DNA from: Salminus brasiliensis
Lineage: Eukaryota > Chordata > Actinopteri > Characiformes > Bryconidae
Direction of reading: 5' to 3'
Assembly (NCBI RefSeq): GCF_030463535.1
Contig: NC_132894.1
Span: forward strand, 30,699,125 to 30,763,124
Length of the DNA stretch: 64,000 bases
The notes beneath the pieces are model-generated. The model ran no database searches and was not told the origin of the DNA. It worked only from the letters and a program-made list of their open reading frames with translations. This document shows positions 24,216 through 56,739 of this stretch, one piece after another. Both the position numbers and the translations under genes were made by a program. How positions within the stretch are numbered: position 1 is the stretch's first letter; the number at the start of each line of letters is the position of its first letter.

Positions 24216-25083
24216 AATTCAGATGGGATCTCAGTGGTCAGGGAGGAGAGATTTTACTGAATGTATTAATCAGCAGCTCATAGGCTCTTATCCAAACTGT
24301 GTGGCTGTATTATTTATGCAAACACAAAGATCAGATCGGTATCAGCTGACACTTCGAGTTAAGAGAGTGGAATCGGATCGAGTGGGACATCCCTAGGCAG
24401 GAGCCCACCTTTCCTTACAAAGCCCTTTTCCCCTTTAAATCACTTGAACATGTCTAGAACCATATTACCCAGAATTGTGATCACTATTACTATTTATTAT
24501 ATGACTATAATCCATTATTATTGTTGGGAATTGTTTCACTTAGCAAACTGTTCACATTCTTATACTCTCTGTAATGGTGACAACCCAAAAAGCAAAACCA
24601 GTAACACTATATGACCCATTCATTATCCATAATTATTATTATCTATTAACACACAAGGCATAACACAACACAGTAGCAAAGGTTGGTCCCTTATTTTGCT
24701 GAAAGAGACTCTTGATCCTGTCGATCCTCATCTCTGTTTGTATGTGTTCCACTGCGGTTCCTCAACCCTGCTACTTAAGCTCACAGGGAGACTTTGTTTA
24801 GACAGGCAGTCACATCGGATCAAAACATTTTTCTTCCCACGTCAGATATGGAGCTGATGTTTTTCCTTGAAGTCCAAGCAGCGATCAATTGCCTCTACCT
24901 AAAGGCTTTCAGTTCCGATTTAGACCAAACTCAGCGATGCCTCCGAACCGGCACGTCTGACCACCTAAAGGAGAAAAACGAGTATGATTCAGGCCCTGAT
25001 TCGCTCTGCTGTAGCCTGGGCCAGTGTCTACAGGGTTCAAGTACTGCAGGACGTTGAAGAACATGTGGGTAGTGCTCTAGGCC

Positions 25084-28000
25084 CTAGCTCAGTGCGACTG
25101 CTGCAGATTTGGAGCCTTGAGATGCGCTGATCTTCTCAGGAGTGGGCACTAGTGCCACACCTTCAGAAGTCTTGAGGTCAGCACCCACTGCTTCGGACAC
25201 ACTAGTGAATCCTTGTGCTCTGCAAACAGAACATTACAATGCTTCACTTATAATGTGATGATGCAGCTTATAAGGTCTTCAACTCACTGCTGTCACTTAA
25301 CTCATCCTCACGCAAGTCTCAAACTATAAAGACAATAAAAACAACAAGGGAAGGGAACTGTCTCGGAACAGCCTGTGGATAACTAATACAAAGTGTACTT
25401 ACATTAAGAGCTCATGAAGCTCCCTCTTGATCTTGTTGACGATGGGGGGACCCTGGTACACCAGCGCCGTGTAGAGCTGAACCAGGGAGGCTCCGGCACG
25501 GATCTTTTCCAAGGCATCCTGGCCACAGGCTATTCCACCCACTCCAATAATAGGCACCTTCCCTACAAGCAAGCACCAACAGCTGCTTACTCTGATTCAC
25601 CCAAGCTGTAAGCACTATTCAAGCTGGAATTGTTTTACAAGGGAGGGAATCAGTAATAGAATTTGCGAAGGCTTATTTGACTAACCAAATAAAAATCTGC
25701 ATTTTAGTTCTTTCTATCCTGTTATGGTGGCATGTCTTTTTAACACAGTATTTTTACTCGAGACCTCAGAAACAACCAATGTAATTTTGGTTTCATTGGC
25801 AAAATAGACAGATCTCAAAACTGATATAGTATCATAAGTCCCATTACCTTTAGTCAAGGTGTACATCTCCCGCACCATGCAAGTGGACAGCTCTTTGAGA
25901 GGCTGACCGCTGAGCCCTCCAACCTCATTCTTTTTGGGGTCCTGCAGGGTCTCAGGTCTGGACACTGTGGTGTTGGAGACTATCAAACCATCCACACCAA
26001 GCTAGGACAGAAGAGCACACCAATCACCAAAATACAATGACTCTCTATCCTTATTATATTTCACATTTCACATACATCAGTTATGTAAAAAAATCATTTA
26101 CATAACTGACCTCAGTGATGACCTCAGCAATGTCCTGCTTGTCCTGCTGCGAGAGATCAGGAGCAATCTTCACCATGACTGGTGGACGGTTCTTCTCTTG
26201 CAGGGAGTTCCGCTCTTTTAGAACCTACACAAACAAACACAAACTCATAAAACATATATATATGGAATATATGGATATACAATAAAACTTATATTTTGCA
26301 TGTCTACACGTATATTTATGATATATTTTTATATGAAATGCATACAATTTTATACAACTGAAATGTGATTAGATTAAACTATTTAAAAAATGGTATATAC
26401 TGAGCAATATTATCCAACAATATTGTCAGACACACTTTCAATAACTGGTGAGCAACAATTACCTTCAACCAAATGTTTCTGGTAACTGGCAATTAACAGG
26501 AGGGATTTTGGTCCACTTCTCTGTGATGCAGGTGAGCTTCCTTGCATTAACTGCTCCTTTTAGATCCTTCCACAACATTTCAATTGGGGTAAGGTCTAGA
26601 CTAACCTATATATGTGCTTAGGGTCATTGTCTTGCGGCATGGCCCTTTACAGTTAAGCTTCAGTTCATGGACAGATACCCAGACTTTCTTGTGGTACAAT
26701 CCAGAATTCATAGGTCCATCAACAATGGGAACCCGTCCTGGACCTGAAGGAGCAAAGCAGCCACAAACCATGATACTACCATCCTCAAGCTTAACAGGTA
26801 GTATGAATGTCATACTGACATTACACAATGCCAGAGAGGCGTCCTTGTTCTTCCAATGTTACTCTAGGCTTCTTTGCCTTTTAAAATGGTTTTTAAAGGG
26901 CGACCACTACTGGGGAGATTAACTAGAGGTGCTGAAGGTCCTCCATTTGTATTATCACCGGTCTTCAGGAATGACAGGAACAAGGTATGGCACACTTTGA
27001 TAAACCTATGTGGTAAAGACCTGACTTTAGTAACGAAGACCCACTTGCTGTACTCACACCTACCACTCTCTTGATCGAACCACCTGACCTAAATGACCTT
27101 AACTCATAATCCAGTTCCCATACTTATTCTATGTAATGTTATATAATTAATGTTTATATAATTATGCTAAAAAATACATGTAAAACAATTAATTAATTAT
27201 TAATAATAATAATAATAATGATAATAACAATGATGTCTAACAATGTCAATGTCTAAAATCAACACAGTTAACTATTGCTATACAGTACTATGCTTCACTC
27301 CTAAGACTCCTACGGCACTCCAGCATGTCATCCCAGAAAAAGCAAATAAAGCCGCAGCTGCCCAATTACATCACAAGAAGGAGAAACATGCTGAGTGACA
27401 AAGAGCTAAGAAAACAACCGCCAGCTGCTGCACCGAGTAATTGGCAGCTGTGTCTTAGCATTCCGTAGCTGGCCCCTACTGCACCTTCTCCAGAAGATGG
27501 CGCAGTTCTTCCTTGCCCTGCAGGTCTCGGAGACCAGGAGTGTTGGGGCTGCTGACGTTGATCACCAGGTAGTCGGCAAGCGGGCCGAGGGTCCGCACCC
27601 CCTCCAGGTAATCGGCCACCGCATCGGTGGACAGCTTGTTCTTTCCGAGGTTGATGCCGAGCGGCCTGCCTGCTGAGAAATCACAACAGTGTTATTGCCG
27701 AGGAGTCGCGTCTTGCTGTCAGCGCTACTGCAGCTTATTCAAATGACTTGGGGAACAAAAGCGGCGAGTGAACAAGAACAGGTGCTCAGCGCCGCCGACG
27801 GCGAGAACAGTGTGGTCCGTAGTGATACTAATTTAACTGAAGAAGCGAAGTGAAGTGACTGATACGTGGCTTCATTCCAAGTCAGTGCTCACAGTGTTAG
27901 CAGCCGAAACCAAAACAAAACATCCTTGATTGTAATTTCTTCCAACACGAGCCAAGGCAGCTATTAGAGCCAGAATGACACAGGCGAGGCAGGAGGACAG

Positions 28001-28110
28001 GAAGATGTTCTCAAGTTTACCTCTCGCGAGTTCCGACTGAGTGCCTGCTCTGGCTTTTAATCTCTCCTGAACAGCTAAAAGGCCACAGCTGTTGAAGCCG
28101 TATCTGAAAG

Positions 28111-28143
<33 letters not shown>

Positions 28144-28562
28144 CAGAGCCAGTGTTGTCAATATCGCTCATTTACCAGTCGACCAAGATCACCATTATCA
28201 TTAACAGATGAATACCATTGTGACAGACACAACACAAGCACTGTTTTTCCCCAGGGCAAACATCTCCGTCTGCGAGCAGCAGGATGTAATAAACGTGACG
28301 TGGTTTTTAGCGGCTTGTTTTTAGCGTTGTTTGGGAGCGCAAGGTTCTGTTAGACTGCTGTTAATGTAAAACCTGGCTGACGTCTTTCTTTTCTGTGTGA
28401 ACGTGCAACAATATTGTGATTGTGGGCACAAAGCAGGCGGAGCAAACAGCTCTGGTGCTGTTAATCAAATGAAGGATCCACTACTTTAGGCCATGATCTC
28501 CAATATAGACTAAAATAGGATGGAAAAAAAAACAGTTGTACGTGAGCTCAGTAGCTGAGTAC

Positions 28563-28608
<46 letters not shown>

Positions 28609-29735
28609 GTCCAGTGCATGGGGCAGGACGGGAACTTTCAAATGCTATGCAGTATGCGTATCCAAGAGACCATTTGCTATTCAAAACCCTCAGCGTTCAC
28701 ACACAGAGCACTCATTTACTTCAAATGAAGGGAGCCAATATACATTAAAAAAAGACTTGCTGGTTTGGCTGACAATGGCATGTAGTGAGAATCCATGCAA
28801 TTCACAGTTGTGAATTTAAAATACGAGCCACGTAGCCCGCAGCCAAACACTCGGCTCATTAGTCTATTCAAAGTGCAGAGGAGGCCGCATCAGATATTAC
28901 TAATTCTGACACGGCAATTTCACAACATCTCATTTCCATAAATTGTACACTCATTTGGCTTATGAGTGTCATGCACAAGGAAACACTGATTGCACCCATT
29001 GTCCACTGTCCTTTCAATACAGCTTTGAGCTTCAGCAGGGATCAACATGGCTTTAATGCTATAGGCCAAAGCAAATACACACTACACTACTTCTAACAAC
29101 ATGCCTAGTTTCATGTCAACATGTCAACATCTGCCCAACTGTGAAGTTACTATTAAATGAACAATGTTACGGCAACAAGGTTACACCAGTCCCTCATACC
29201 ATAAAACCCAGATCCATTCCTCACACCAATGAACTATTATTATTAATGAATATGGAAGAAAAACCACTTGCGCAGGACCCTGCGCAAAGACCCCGCGTTG
29301 ATTCAACACAGAAGCTAACTTGGCCTTAAAGCAGCATTATGCGAGAATTTATTAGCTTGCTCCTGGGCCCCCCCTAGAGTTGGGAAGTAGAATTCAGGCT
29401 TAGAACAGTCTTACAAGCTAAAAGATGCATAAGTGAACATGTTGCTATATTACATGAAATTGACTCGCCATTCTCATGAGCAGTGTCCTGGCGTGTCCTG
29501 ACCGTAGTATAAGCAATATCAGTAGTAGTCTTCCTAATACAGGTCAGTGGAGCAGGAACTTGATTTTGAAGTTGTAACTGCAAGGTAAAATTCTACATAC
29601 TGATGCTTTAAGCAATTCTGTCAGGAAATTGCTTTCACTCGAGTTTCTATGCACAAGCCATTCTGACTCTTAACCTGGACTGGGTCTATTAAGACTGTTG
29701 ACTTTACCCCCAACCCCCAGACATGCACACGCGCG

Positions 29736-29787
<52 letters not shown>

Positions 29788-30471
29788 TCTAAACTTTGTT
29801 CTCCGCATCAGGGACATTACACGGTTCTTCAAAGGGAAACGTCCACATACCTGTTAATGACAGCCTGGTCAGCCTGAAGTCTGAACACACGGGGCTTGGG
29901 ATTTCCCTCCTGTGGTTTAGGGGTGACTGTGCCCACCTCCACAAAGCCAAAGCCCAGCTGGTAGAGAGCGTCCACTGCCTCTCCGTGTTTGTCAAAGCCT
30001 GCTGCAATCCCTACTGGGTTTCTGAATCTTTGACCCATTATGCTCACCTCCTGGTGAAATAAAAACAGCGCCACTGACTCAGAGTCTTTTACAGCACAGG
30101 CAATACCGCACAGGCCACGGTCTCCTGCAGGGCTCCAGAGAGTGAAGCACAACCACCAAGTTCCAAACGGCCTCAAACCATAAGGAGACGTGAAGTAATC
30201 TCAATAATACCTGCTTTTTATGGAAACACATACAAACGTTTTGCACACTGACCAGTGAGGGAGGGTCTTGATAGCGGTTTCTGGGCACCAGTCCGAGACT
30301 TAGAAAGCGCACGGCCATCACATGAGCCGTCTCCGCTCCCACCAGTTTCTGCATGACAGGCATGAGGGTGCTGGCATAGAACCGCTCATCCCCAGATGCA
30401 GTGAGGTAGCCCAGGAACAGGGCACTGCCACATCCCAGAATCTTCACCGCATCCTTCAACCGCTCCTATGC

Positions 30472-30502
<31 letters not shown>

Positions 30503-32251
30503 TGTTTAGATCATTCAGGCAGGACATGAGGTAAATTTAGTACATGTAGGTATATACAAGTCCAGAGTCACCTAAACATTTTCAACTGGATTTCAATGAA
30601 TACATCATCAAATGTAAACATCGGCCTGACGTCAATCAGGTTTGTTTTTGACAATATGACAGCAATCTCACGGTGATATAGAGCATTTCTTAATTTTAGT
30701 TTATTTGAAATTGACAGAAAGCTGTAGAACATCAAGAATGAAGTGCTAACACTGTAAAACGTAATAAAGTTATAATACAGTTAATATCAAAAAGGCAAAT
30801 TTCATATATGTGTATATATGGATCATTCTTATGAAGCTGTCCAACCTTAACTAGAAAAATACAAAATACATTTTTACAGTATTGTCACCCTAAAATCTCA
30901 TCACTGTAACTTTTTTCTAACTTTTTTTTGGTAACTTTTGAAAGTAAACTTTCAAAATGTAAAATTATTTATATTTATCAGATTTTAAAAAGCATTTATA
31001 AATTCTTTAAACATTACATATTTATTCAAACTAATAGATTTAGAGTTTATGCAATAAGCAAACAAATTTTTCAGAAAAGGTGTCTGAATAATATCTTTTT
31101 TAAAACTAGCACCGACACAGGTAATCGTTTCACCTCCGTTTTCAGGGGGAAACTGCATTTTTACCACCTGTCTATCCAAACCAGTGAATGACTGAAAACA
31201 GCTGCTCTGAGCTTACAGTTAAAAATGAGAGGATGGAATTTTTGGAATAATAATAAATAATGGATTATAAGTTACTTATTTCTTATTTTTAAAACTTTAA
31301 AAAAAATCCCAGTCTTTGTAAGATAGATATGCGTTTACTGGATTTCAGGGGCTTTCCTTTCACTTCATTTAGCTGAGTCCTGTAAAATTTCTGATGGCAA
31401 CATTAAGGAGCAAACATACGATTTTAGCGATAAGGCCAAATGCATCGGCACTGACACAAACAGGTGACCTCTGTTTTCGGGGCAAACTGCAAACCTGTCC
31501 ATCAAAACCAATGAATGGCTAAAAACAGCTGCTCTGAGCTTACAGTTAAAAAGGAAAGGAAGGTTCTTGATTTCAGATGGATGTTGGACGGAATTTTTGG
31601 AATAATAATAATAATAATAATAATATATATTATATAAAACAAACATAATTAATATTATAAATAACTTATTTTTACTAGTATTAAAAATATCTTTGATTTG
31701 ATAGAACTGTGATATTAAAACACAAATTTGGCAAAATAAGAAAACCTGCCAAATTGATCACATGTTCAGGATATCAGAGCTGAAAACAGCACACCATTTA
31801 TTAACACATTTATGATCTATGAACTGAATATGAATAGAAAAATGACAAACTCAGTATCTGAACTGTACAAAACAGCTAAGATTAAAACGCCACTGTCTGT
31901 TTTAGTGGGTGATGCAGTTCTAGCATAACTCAGAAATTACAGTATTAATGTAATATCCTTTTTTTATTTTCAGGACATTTATAAGCTAAACTTTTACAGT
32001 TTTACTGGAATTAAAAATTAAAAAATTGAGTATTTATATCCACTTTTATTTCGGTGTGAAACTCCTCTGCTTTACGTGTTTCAGCGGTTTGACTCGTGTG
32101 TAGCAAACAGACATTAAAACAACGCTGAAGGCTGAAACTCTACGCTTTTAAGTGAACTACGTTTCTGCTTTTAACCCCGGAGTGGTGATTAACGAGCAGG
32201 AATAACGCAGAGAATAAATACACAGCACGTTACCTTCAGCTGCGCGGCCAT
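25084..32251 (-). CDS. dhodh: Dihydroorotate dehydrogenase (quinone), mitochondrial
   Basis: Fourth step of pyrimidine synthesis: oxidises dihydroorotate to orotate with FMN, passing electrons to ubiquinone at the inner mitochondrial membrane. Nine coding exons on the - strand: 32251-32234, 30465-30253, 30050-29851, 28103-28021, 27669-27485, 26224-26111, 26001-25848, 25562-25403 and 25219-25084. All have GT-AG borders and join in phase, giving 420 aa (human is 395). Seen: N-terminal membrane anchor ([20 protein letters not shown]), [28 protein letters not shown], the catalytic-serine loop [11 protein letters not shown] (serine about 212), [27 protein letters not shown] and [13 protein letters not shown]. 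The last exon starts [14 protein letters not shown], matching the human C-terminus, then runs about 30 residues longer. Introns 1 to 5 hold repeats. No damage seen; likely functional. Confidence 0.96.
26450..27000 (-). mobile_element. Decayed Tc1-like transposase remnant in dhodh intron 5
   Basis: On the - strand, pieces read [18 protein letters not shown] and, in another frame, RQDNDPKH, the region around the second catalytic aspartate of Tc1-like transposases. Frames shift and contain stops, so it is dead. It lies on the same strand as dhodh. Confidence 0.75.
28108..28142. repeat. CA/TA microsatellite
   Basis: (AC)n then (AT)n, beginning five bases upstream of the dhodh exon 4 splice acceptor on the - strand, so it overlaps the acceptor's pyrimidine tract. 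Confidence 0.9.
28565..28603. repeat. GA microsatellite
   Basis: (GA)n of about 19 units in dhodh intron 3. Confidence 0.95.
29728..29782. repeat. CA/TA microsatellite
   Basis: (CA)n followed by (TA)n in dhodh intron 3, close to the exon 3 donor. Confidence 0.95.
31090..31625. repeat. Local duplication in dhodh intron 1
   Basis: 31105-31255 and 31445-31615 are two related copies: GCACCGACACAGG/GCACTGACACAAAC, then AACAGCTGCTCTGAGCTTAC, then GGAATTTTTGGAATAATAAT, each ending in an AAT microsatellite. The second copy directly follows the pseudo-exon at 31317-31460. Confidence 0.8.
31317..31460 (+). pseudogene. Decayed copy of exon 1 of the polycystin-1-like gene
   Basis: Matches 32930-33065 of the neighbouring + strand gene at an estimated 85%: ATATGCGTTTACT, GGATTTCAGGGGCTTT, TCCTGTAAAAT, TCTGATGGCAAC, GAGCAAACATACGATTT, GATAAGGCCAAATGC. 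The frame remains open across the matching part (ISGAFLSL, then ESCKISDGN) with one in-frame 3-bp deletion. The start region is lost: a CAG codon of exon 1 is TAG here and there is no ATG, and the frame ends at TGA near 31464. It lies antisense in dhodh intron 1, about 1.6 kb from its parent. Confidence 0.85.
31640..32233. other. Rest of dhodh intron 1, near the promoter
   Basis: AT-rich, nothing coding. The region 32050-32230 may hold intronic control sequence but no specific site was recognised. Confidence 0.35.
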
Positions 32252-32920
32252 GCTCTCAGCAGCACGTTGTAAACACTGGAAACGCTTCCCGTAGGTTTCG
32301 CTTCCTGAAGGAGATCTCGCGATACTGAGCTTTTGGGCTTTGCCGATCTATAGATCATACCCAGTACTGGCCTCTTAGCGTCAATGGCGTGTACATCATC
32401 AAATCTGCCCAACGTGTTCATTACTTCAATCTGTAAATCATCCTCAAGTTATTTTTCCATAGTTAGACGATATGTGATCAGTGTGTATGTATAAATGTGT
32501 TTGCTATGATCTCTGATATGAAGAAAAGACTAAATAATAGAGTCAAAGAGTTCTCTGTTAAAGGTCATTAGCATCCAGGATTTTCATGTATCCTAAGAGT
32601 AGGCCCAGACTGAATTCTGATTCCCCCTAAAATGATTAGATTTCATTTCACGTTCACTAATTTCTTCATTTAAAGCACACCAGAGGCTGTCCTGTCCTTC
32701 TTGTTCGACAGCTCAGAGCAAGCAAGATCTAAAACTTTAGGCCAAGTCAAGGCTTTGCATGTATTTTGAGTGTCTGCTGTTATTTTCCTAATGAAGTTGG
32801 CTCACATTCACTGTTTTCACAAAGAGTTGCCAAATTTGCCTAAGATGCACAGAGACTGCCTGTTTTCCAGTCTCTACAGTCTTCTCTGAAAGTGAAGTTT
32901 GCCTTTCAATTCTTTGTGAC
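32252..32920. promoter_or_regulatory. Divergent promoter region between dhodh (-) and pkd1l3-like (+)
   Basis: The two start codons are back to back, 670 bp apart. 32252-32420 next to dhodh is richer in CpG and GC than the rest, fitting a housekeeping promoter. No clear TATA box was identified for the + strand gene; 32870-32920 reads as a short leader before its ATG. Shared control is possible but not shown. Confidence 0.5.
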
Positions 32921-52578
<19,658 letters not shown>

Positions 52579-55500
52579 TTCATACCGAGTAAAGACCAGC
52601 ACCAAGATGAAGGCCTTCCTTGATGATGTGAAAAACAACCAAAGCTAAAAACCTACGTTTTAGTTTGTAAGATGTAGATTTTTACTGTAGATGATTACAT
52701 TACAGTGTGGGTGGAAGTCATACCTTTCGGCATCATAAGCATTTTTTATTATAAGCTTTTTATGTCTTCATTTTCCTTAACTAGTGTGCACGTACTGTAT
52801 AGATATACTGAGATATACTGTATATTTACTACATATTTGTTGACATTTATTGAGCCTTTACAGCTGTAACATTTACTGTAAGCATAGCATGAAGTCCGAA
52901 AGGTCCACGGTAAACATTTATCTTACAAAACGCAAAGACGTGTAGATTTGGACACATAGGTTCAGATTTTCTTCAGTTACACTGATGCTCTAGCTTGTGA
53001 AGTAAAAAGTGTCAAACATACATAATCATGAGTACATACATGTTTTATAAACTTTGATTGACCAGACCCCGCCCCCTTTTTTTTCTCTCAGCCATAAAAC
53101 TGTGTAATATTCATCTTCTTAAAAGTCTCATTATTATGCCTTGTTTGAATGTGAATGGGGTCTGCCTTTCTAATTCCATGGCATTTTGGCAGAGATAACA
53201 CACACTCCCATGGGGTTCGATATTTATCGGACAGTTGCTTTGGGGCAAATCAGACTTCCGCAGTAGATTCTTTGGTCAGTGCTGCCTGTCTCTAATGGCC
53301 GCCTTTGTTGCTATTTAGCCATGAAGTCCTAAGATAAGAAGAAATATGACAGAATTTCCATATATTTCTCGCTATGAATTTCAGAAGATCGCTGCAGGGA
53401 ATATGTCAAGGGGTCTCTAATGTTAATAAATGTGATTTGTGTTTGTGGTTGTCAGTATCTTCTCTTTTTAACCGACCCATACTCATAGTCGCCATACAGT
53501 CCAAGAAACCTTCTATCATGTAGGACAAAAGAGGAGATCTACAGGACTTAGCTGTGAGAGGTTTTGGACACAAATGAGAATAGCCTGAGATTTTCTTCTG
53601 CTCTGATAGACTGCTGAACAATCTCTGAGATGTAGAAGAGAGCTTTTTTAATAAACTGACGAGATCCAACACTTGTCTATGAATCTTATTCAGCCGAGAC
53701 TGAGGTGAGATCAGTCTGACGGAACAGAGATTAAGCCACCTGTGAGACGCTGCTTCGATCAAATTGAGAAGAAAAGTCTCACATTGGCCTCAAACAAGAC
53801 TCGCCCTGTCCGTGTCTTGACGAAATAAGACTAATGAGACCAAGACGAGATCTTCTCTTGAATAGTTCTTCCCTCTGGGTTTGCGCTGAAGCTCCAAAGC
53901 TAATGTAGCTAACAGGTGCCATCAGGAGCGTATAACCCATTCATGAGCATGTTGCTAACTGTGCTTCTATCATCACACGCTTGCCCGAAACTGCATTACG
54001 CTGCTAATTTTCAGTAGACTTGCTTATGTGGGTTCTGATGCTCTATGGCAGTCGGTTATCTATCTGCAGACCAGGCTGGTAAAAGCATGGGGCACGAAAA
54101 TCCCAGCTTGAGGCCATCTAGTTAAATCATTAGTGAGGTGGCTCATATTAACATAAGGTTATAGTCTGCTAAGACAAATAGATTCAACATAGGCTTGCTT
54201 TAGATACATGACATACGGATAATTAACCTACATAAGGACAGAGATACTGTGTCACTCACTTTACTCTGAATATTAATATTTGGATAGAATCATTTACACA
54301 TGCTAAAAATTCCCGAAGGGAACATTTTGGGGGCATTTTATAGTTGTTACACAGAAACCTTGCATACTTTTGCTGTTTTCCTCTTTTTGAAATATATATT
54401 TAATTCGGCAGTTGATCTTTACATTCTTTAAGAATTTTATGATGAATGGACCAATGAAAATATTCCAATATAGCTTGAAATAAGATCTTTTTGCCGATAT
54501 TTTTCTCTACGATATTTTTGACGATATGCTAAACCACCACTGGTGATTTAAATGATTAAAGTGATGTATAAAGTGATGTATTTAATTCTGCAACATACAT
54601 TATACACATAATTTTCTATGTATATAATAAATCTACAGTGTATCTAATAGCTGATTGCGTCTCTCACTGAATCTGCAGCATTGCTCTGGTACTCTTTATT
54701 CTGAAAGAAGCTAATGAACACTGAAATGGTTTAAAACTGTAAATAGCCGTTTTAAGTAGCTGCGACAGTGGAAGACCTTTTCATGAAGACTCAGAGAGTG
54801 GAAGCTGACGGAGGTTGACAGTGTGGTGCGCACACACACATACATACACAACAATTAGATGGTTGTCCTGCCATGTCCTGTTTTATCCTGCATGTGTCAT
54901 CACATTCCAGGCTGCCTCAGTTGTTCTCTTGGCCTTAGTTGCTGTCCTCCCTTGAGTCTGCATCACTCCGGCTCTCAGAAATACACATCTTTGGCACAGG
55001 ACAAAATGCCACCATGTCCCAGCCTCAGGACAGGGGATGAGGTGTGTAGGCAAAAGAGGACTGTACAGACTGGCCAGTATCTGACTAGTCTATGGGACAT
55101 GCCCAACCTGATATGAATACACTAATTGGCAAAGATCAAGACTTTGGGCACCATTTAGCGATCATTTGTTGAGCCTTCAACCATGCAGCTTGTTTTTGCA
55201 ACGTGTCGGTGTGTCTTTGCTATCGTAACGTCAAGAAAAGTACACCATGCGCGGTTCAAACAGTTCAAAAAGGTGTGTACTAAGTCTCTTCATTAATCAT
55301 GGGTGTGTTTTGGGGCGTTACGTGCAATAAACCAATCAGCGTGTCACTTGCCTTTCCCTTTAAGAGCCAGGTATATCCATCAATCCCTCTATCCTGACTA
55401 TTCTCCAGAAATACATCCCTACAGAATGATGCTGCCACCACCATGTGTGACAGCTCATCGACATTCTCATCAGACTGTAAGATTTTACTTCACATGGTCT

Positions 55501-56735
55501 TAAAAGTCATTCCGGTGCCTTTTTTTAGGCGTTTGTACACGATATATATTACAGTGCATTGTGGGATTGTTACAGTGCACTGAGAATACGGCACAATGTT
55601 TTGGACACCACTACAAAATGGTGGACCCAAATCCAAAGCACAGTTGTGAATGGGGCACAGTTTTCAACACAGCTCTTGTTAGCATAGCATATAGCTTACA
55701 TATGTGTTATGAGCATGCAGCTGCTACTTCTCAAACAAAAATTTCATATCCCAAATTAGCTTTCTTATCCCATGCCAATCAGCCACAAATTTTGCAGATG
55801 TTCTGCAGTGAAATAAATTATTCCGCCAAATTCCCAAATAAGGGTTCTTAAAACTCATAAGACTCATAATAATTGCTGAAAACTAAAAATAATCATCTAA
55901 AAAATCTTGAAAAGAATTGAAATTGAAAGAATTGAAAAAATATATATAAAAAAATATTTTGTACAATTTTAGATTTATGCCTTTTTCCTAACATCAGCAG
56001 CCATCCCTGAACCGCCCGAAGCAGCCTTCCATCCCTAAATTAAAGTAGCACTGTGTCAGAGCATAGAAAACCTCAGCAGTTGAGCAGAAAAGTGGCAAGT
56101 GACTTTAGAAGCAGTGGTGTAATAGACTATGCTCTATTTTTACAGCCTCTGCCCTGAAGGCCTGTTCTGAGCTTTAGAGAGCAATATGTTTATTAGAGCT
56201 GAGTCGTAATTAGCTCCATTTACTCAGTTCTTTGGACAGAAATACAAATGTGATGAATTTGTGCTTCTCAGACTCTTTTAATAAGATACAGCTCATTTCT
56301 GATTTCAGTAAATCATTTGTGTTGTTTCAGTAAATGTTGTGGCAAATCGTGTATTGCTCATATTTCCTGGTGAAATTGTAATTATAAATGTAATCAGTTG
56401 ATTCACTGGTTGTTCCGCTGGTTCAGATCCTGGCCTGATTTGCTCTTGCTCATATATCTCACTTTCAGCATTATAGCATTAGCCTTTCATTCCAGATGAC
56501 AGGAGCTCCACAAGCAGCCCACCGGAGATACATCAGCATTCTTTGGCTTTTCAGTGTCTTTTACAAGAATTTATAGGTTTAAATAATGGTCAGATAGGTT
56601 ATCATATTCATATTTCCCTATTCATTTCACTGACCTAACAAATTCACCCACTTCAGTCTACAAATATAGGCTAAGCTAAATGGAGGCTACTGGCCTCTTT
56701 AAAAAGGAAGGTGCCCAAAAAGAGCCACAGCAGCA
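52579..56735. other. Downstream region, searched for missing polycystin channel exons
   Basis: I read this region for segments resembling the polycystin channel half (hydrophobic helices, pore and the C-terminal helix) and found none. It is AT-rich, with short unrelated open frames. The frame after the assigned stop, NVSHTADERFIDSYRVKTST-type, stays open to 52648 in a different phase (see findings). No other gene recognised. Confidence 0.55.
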
Positions 56736-56739
56736 CAGA

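Noticed and set aside
53406..53762. 118-aa - strand open frame downstream of the polycystin-like gene
   Set aside because: No recognised motif, hydrophobic helix pattern or splice partner; considered as a possible channel exon but it does not resemble one and is on the other strand.
54859..55116. Cysteine-rich 85-aa open frame
   Set aside because: No signal peptide or domain pattern, no splice flanks, in repeat-rich intergenic DNA.
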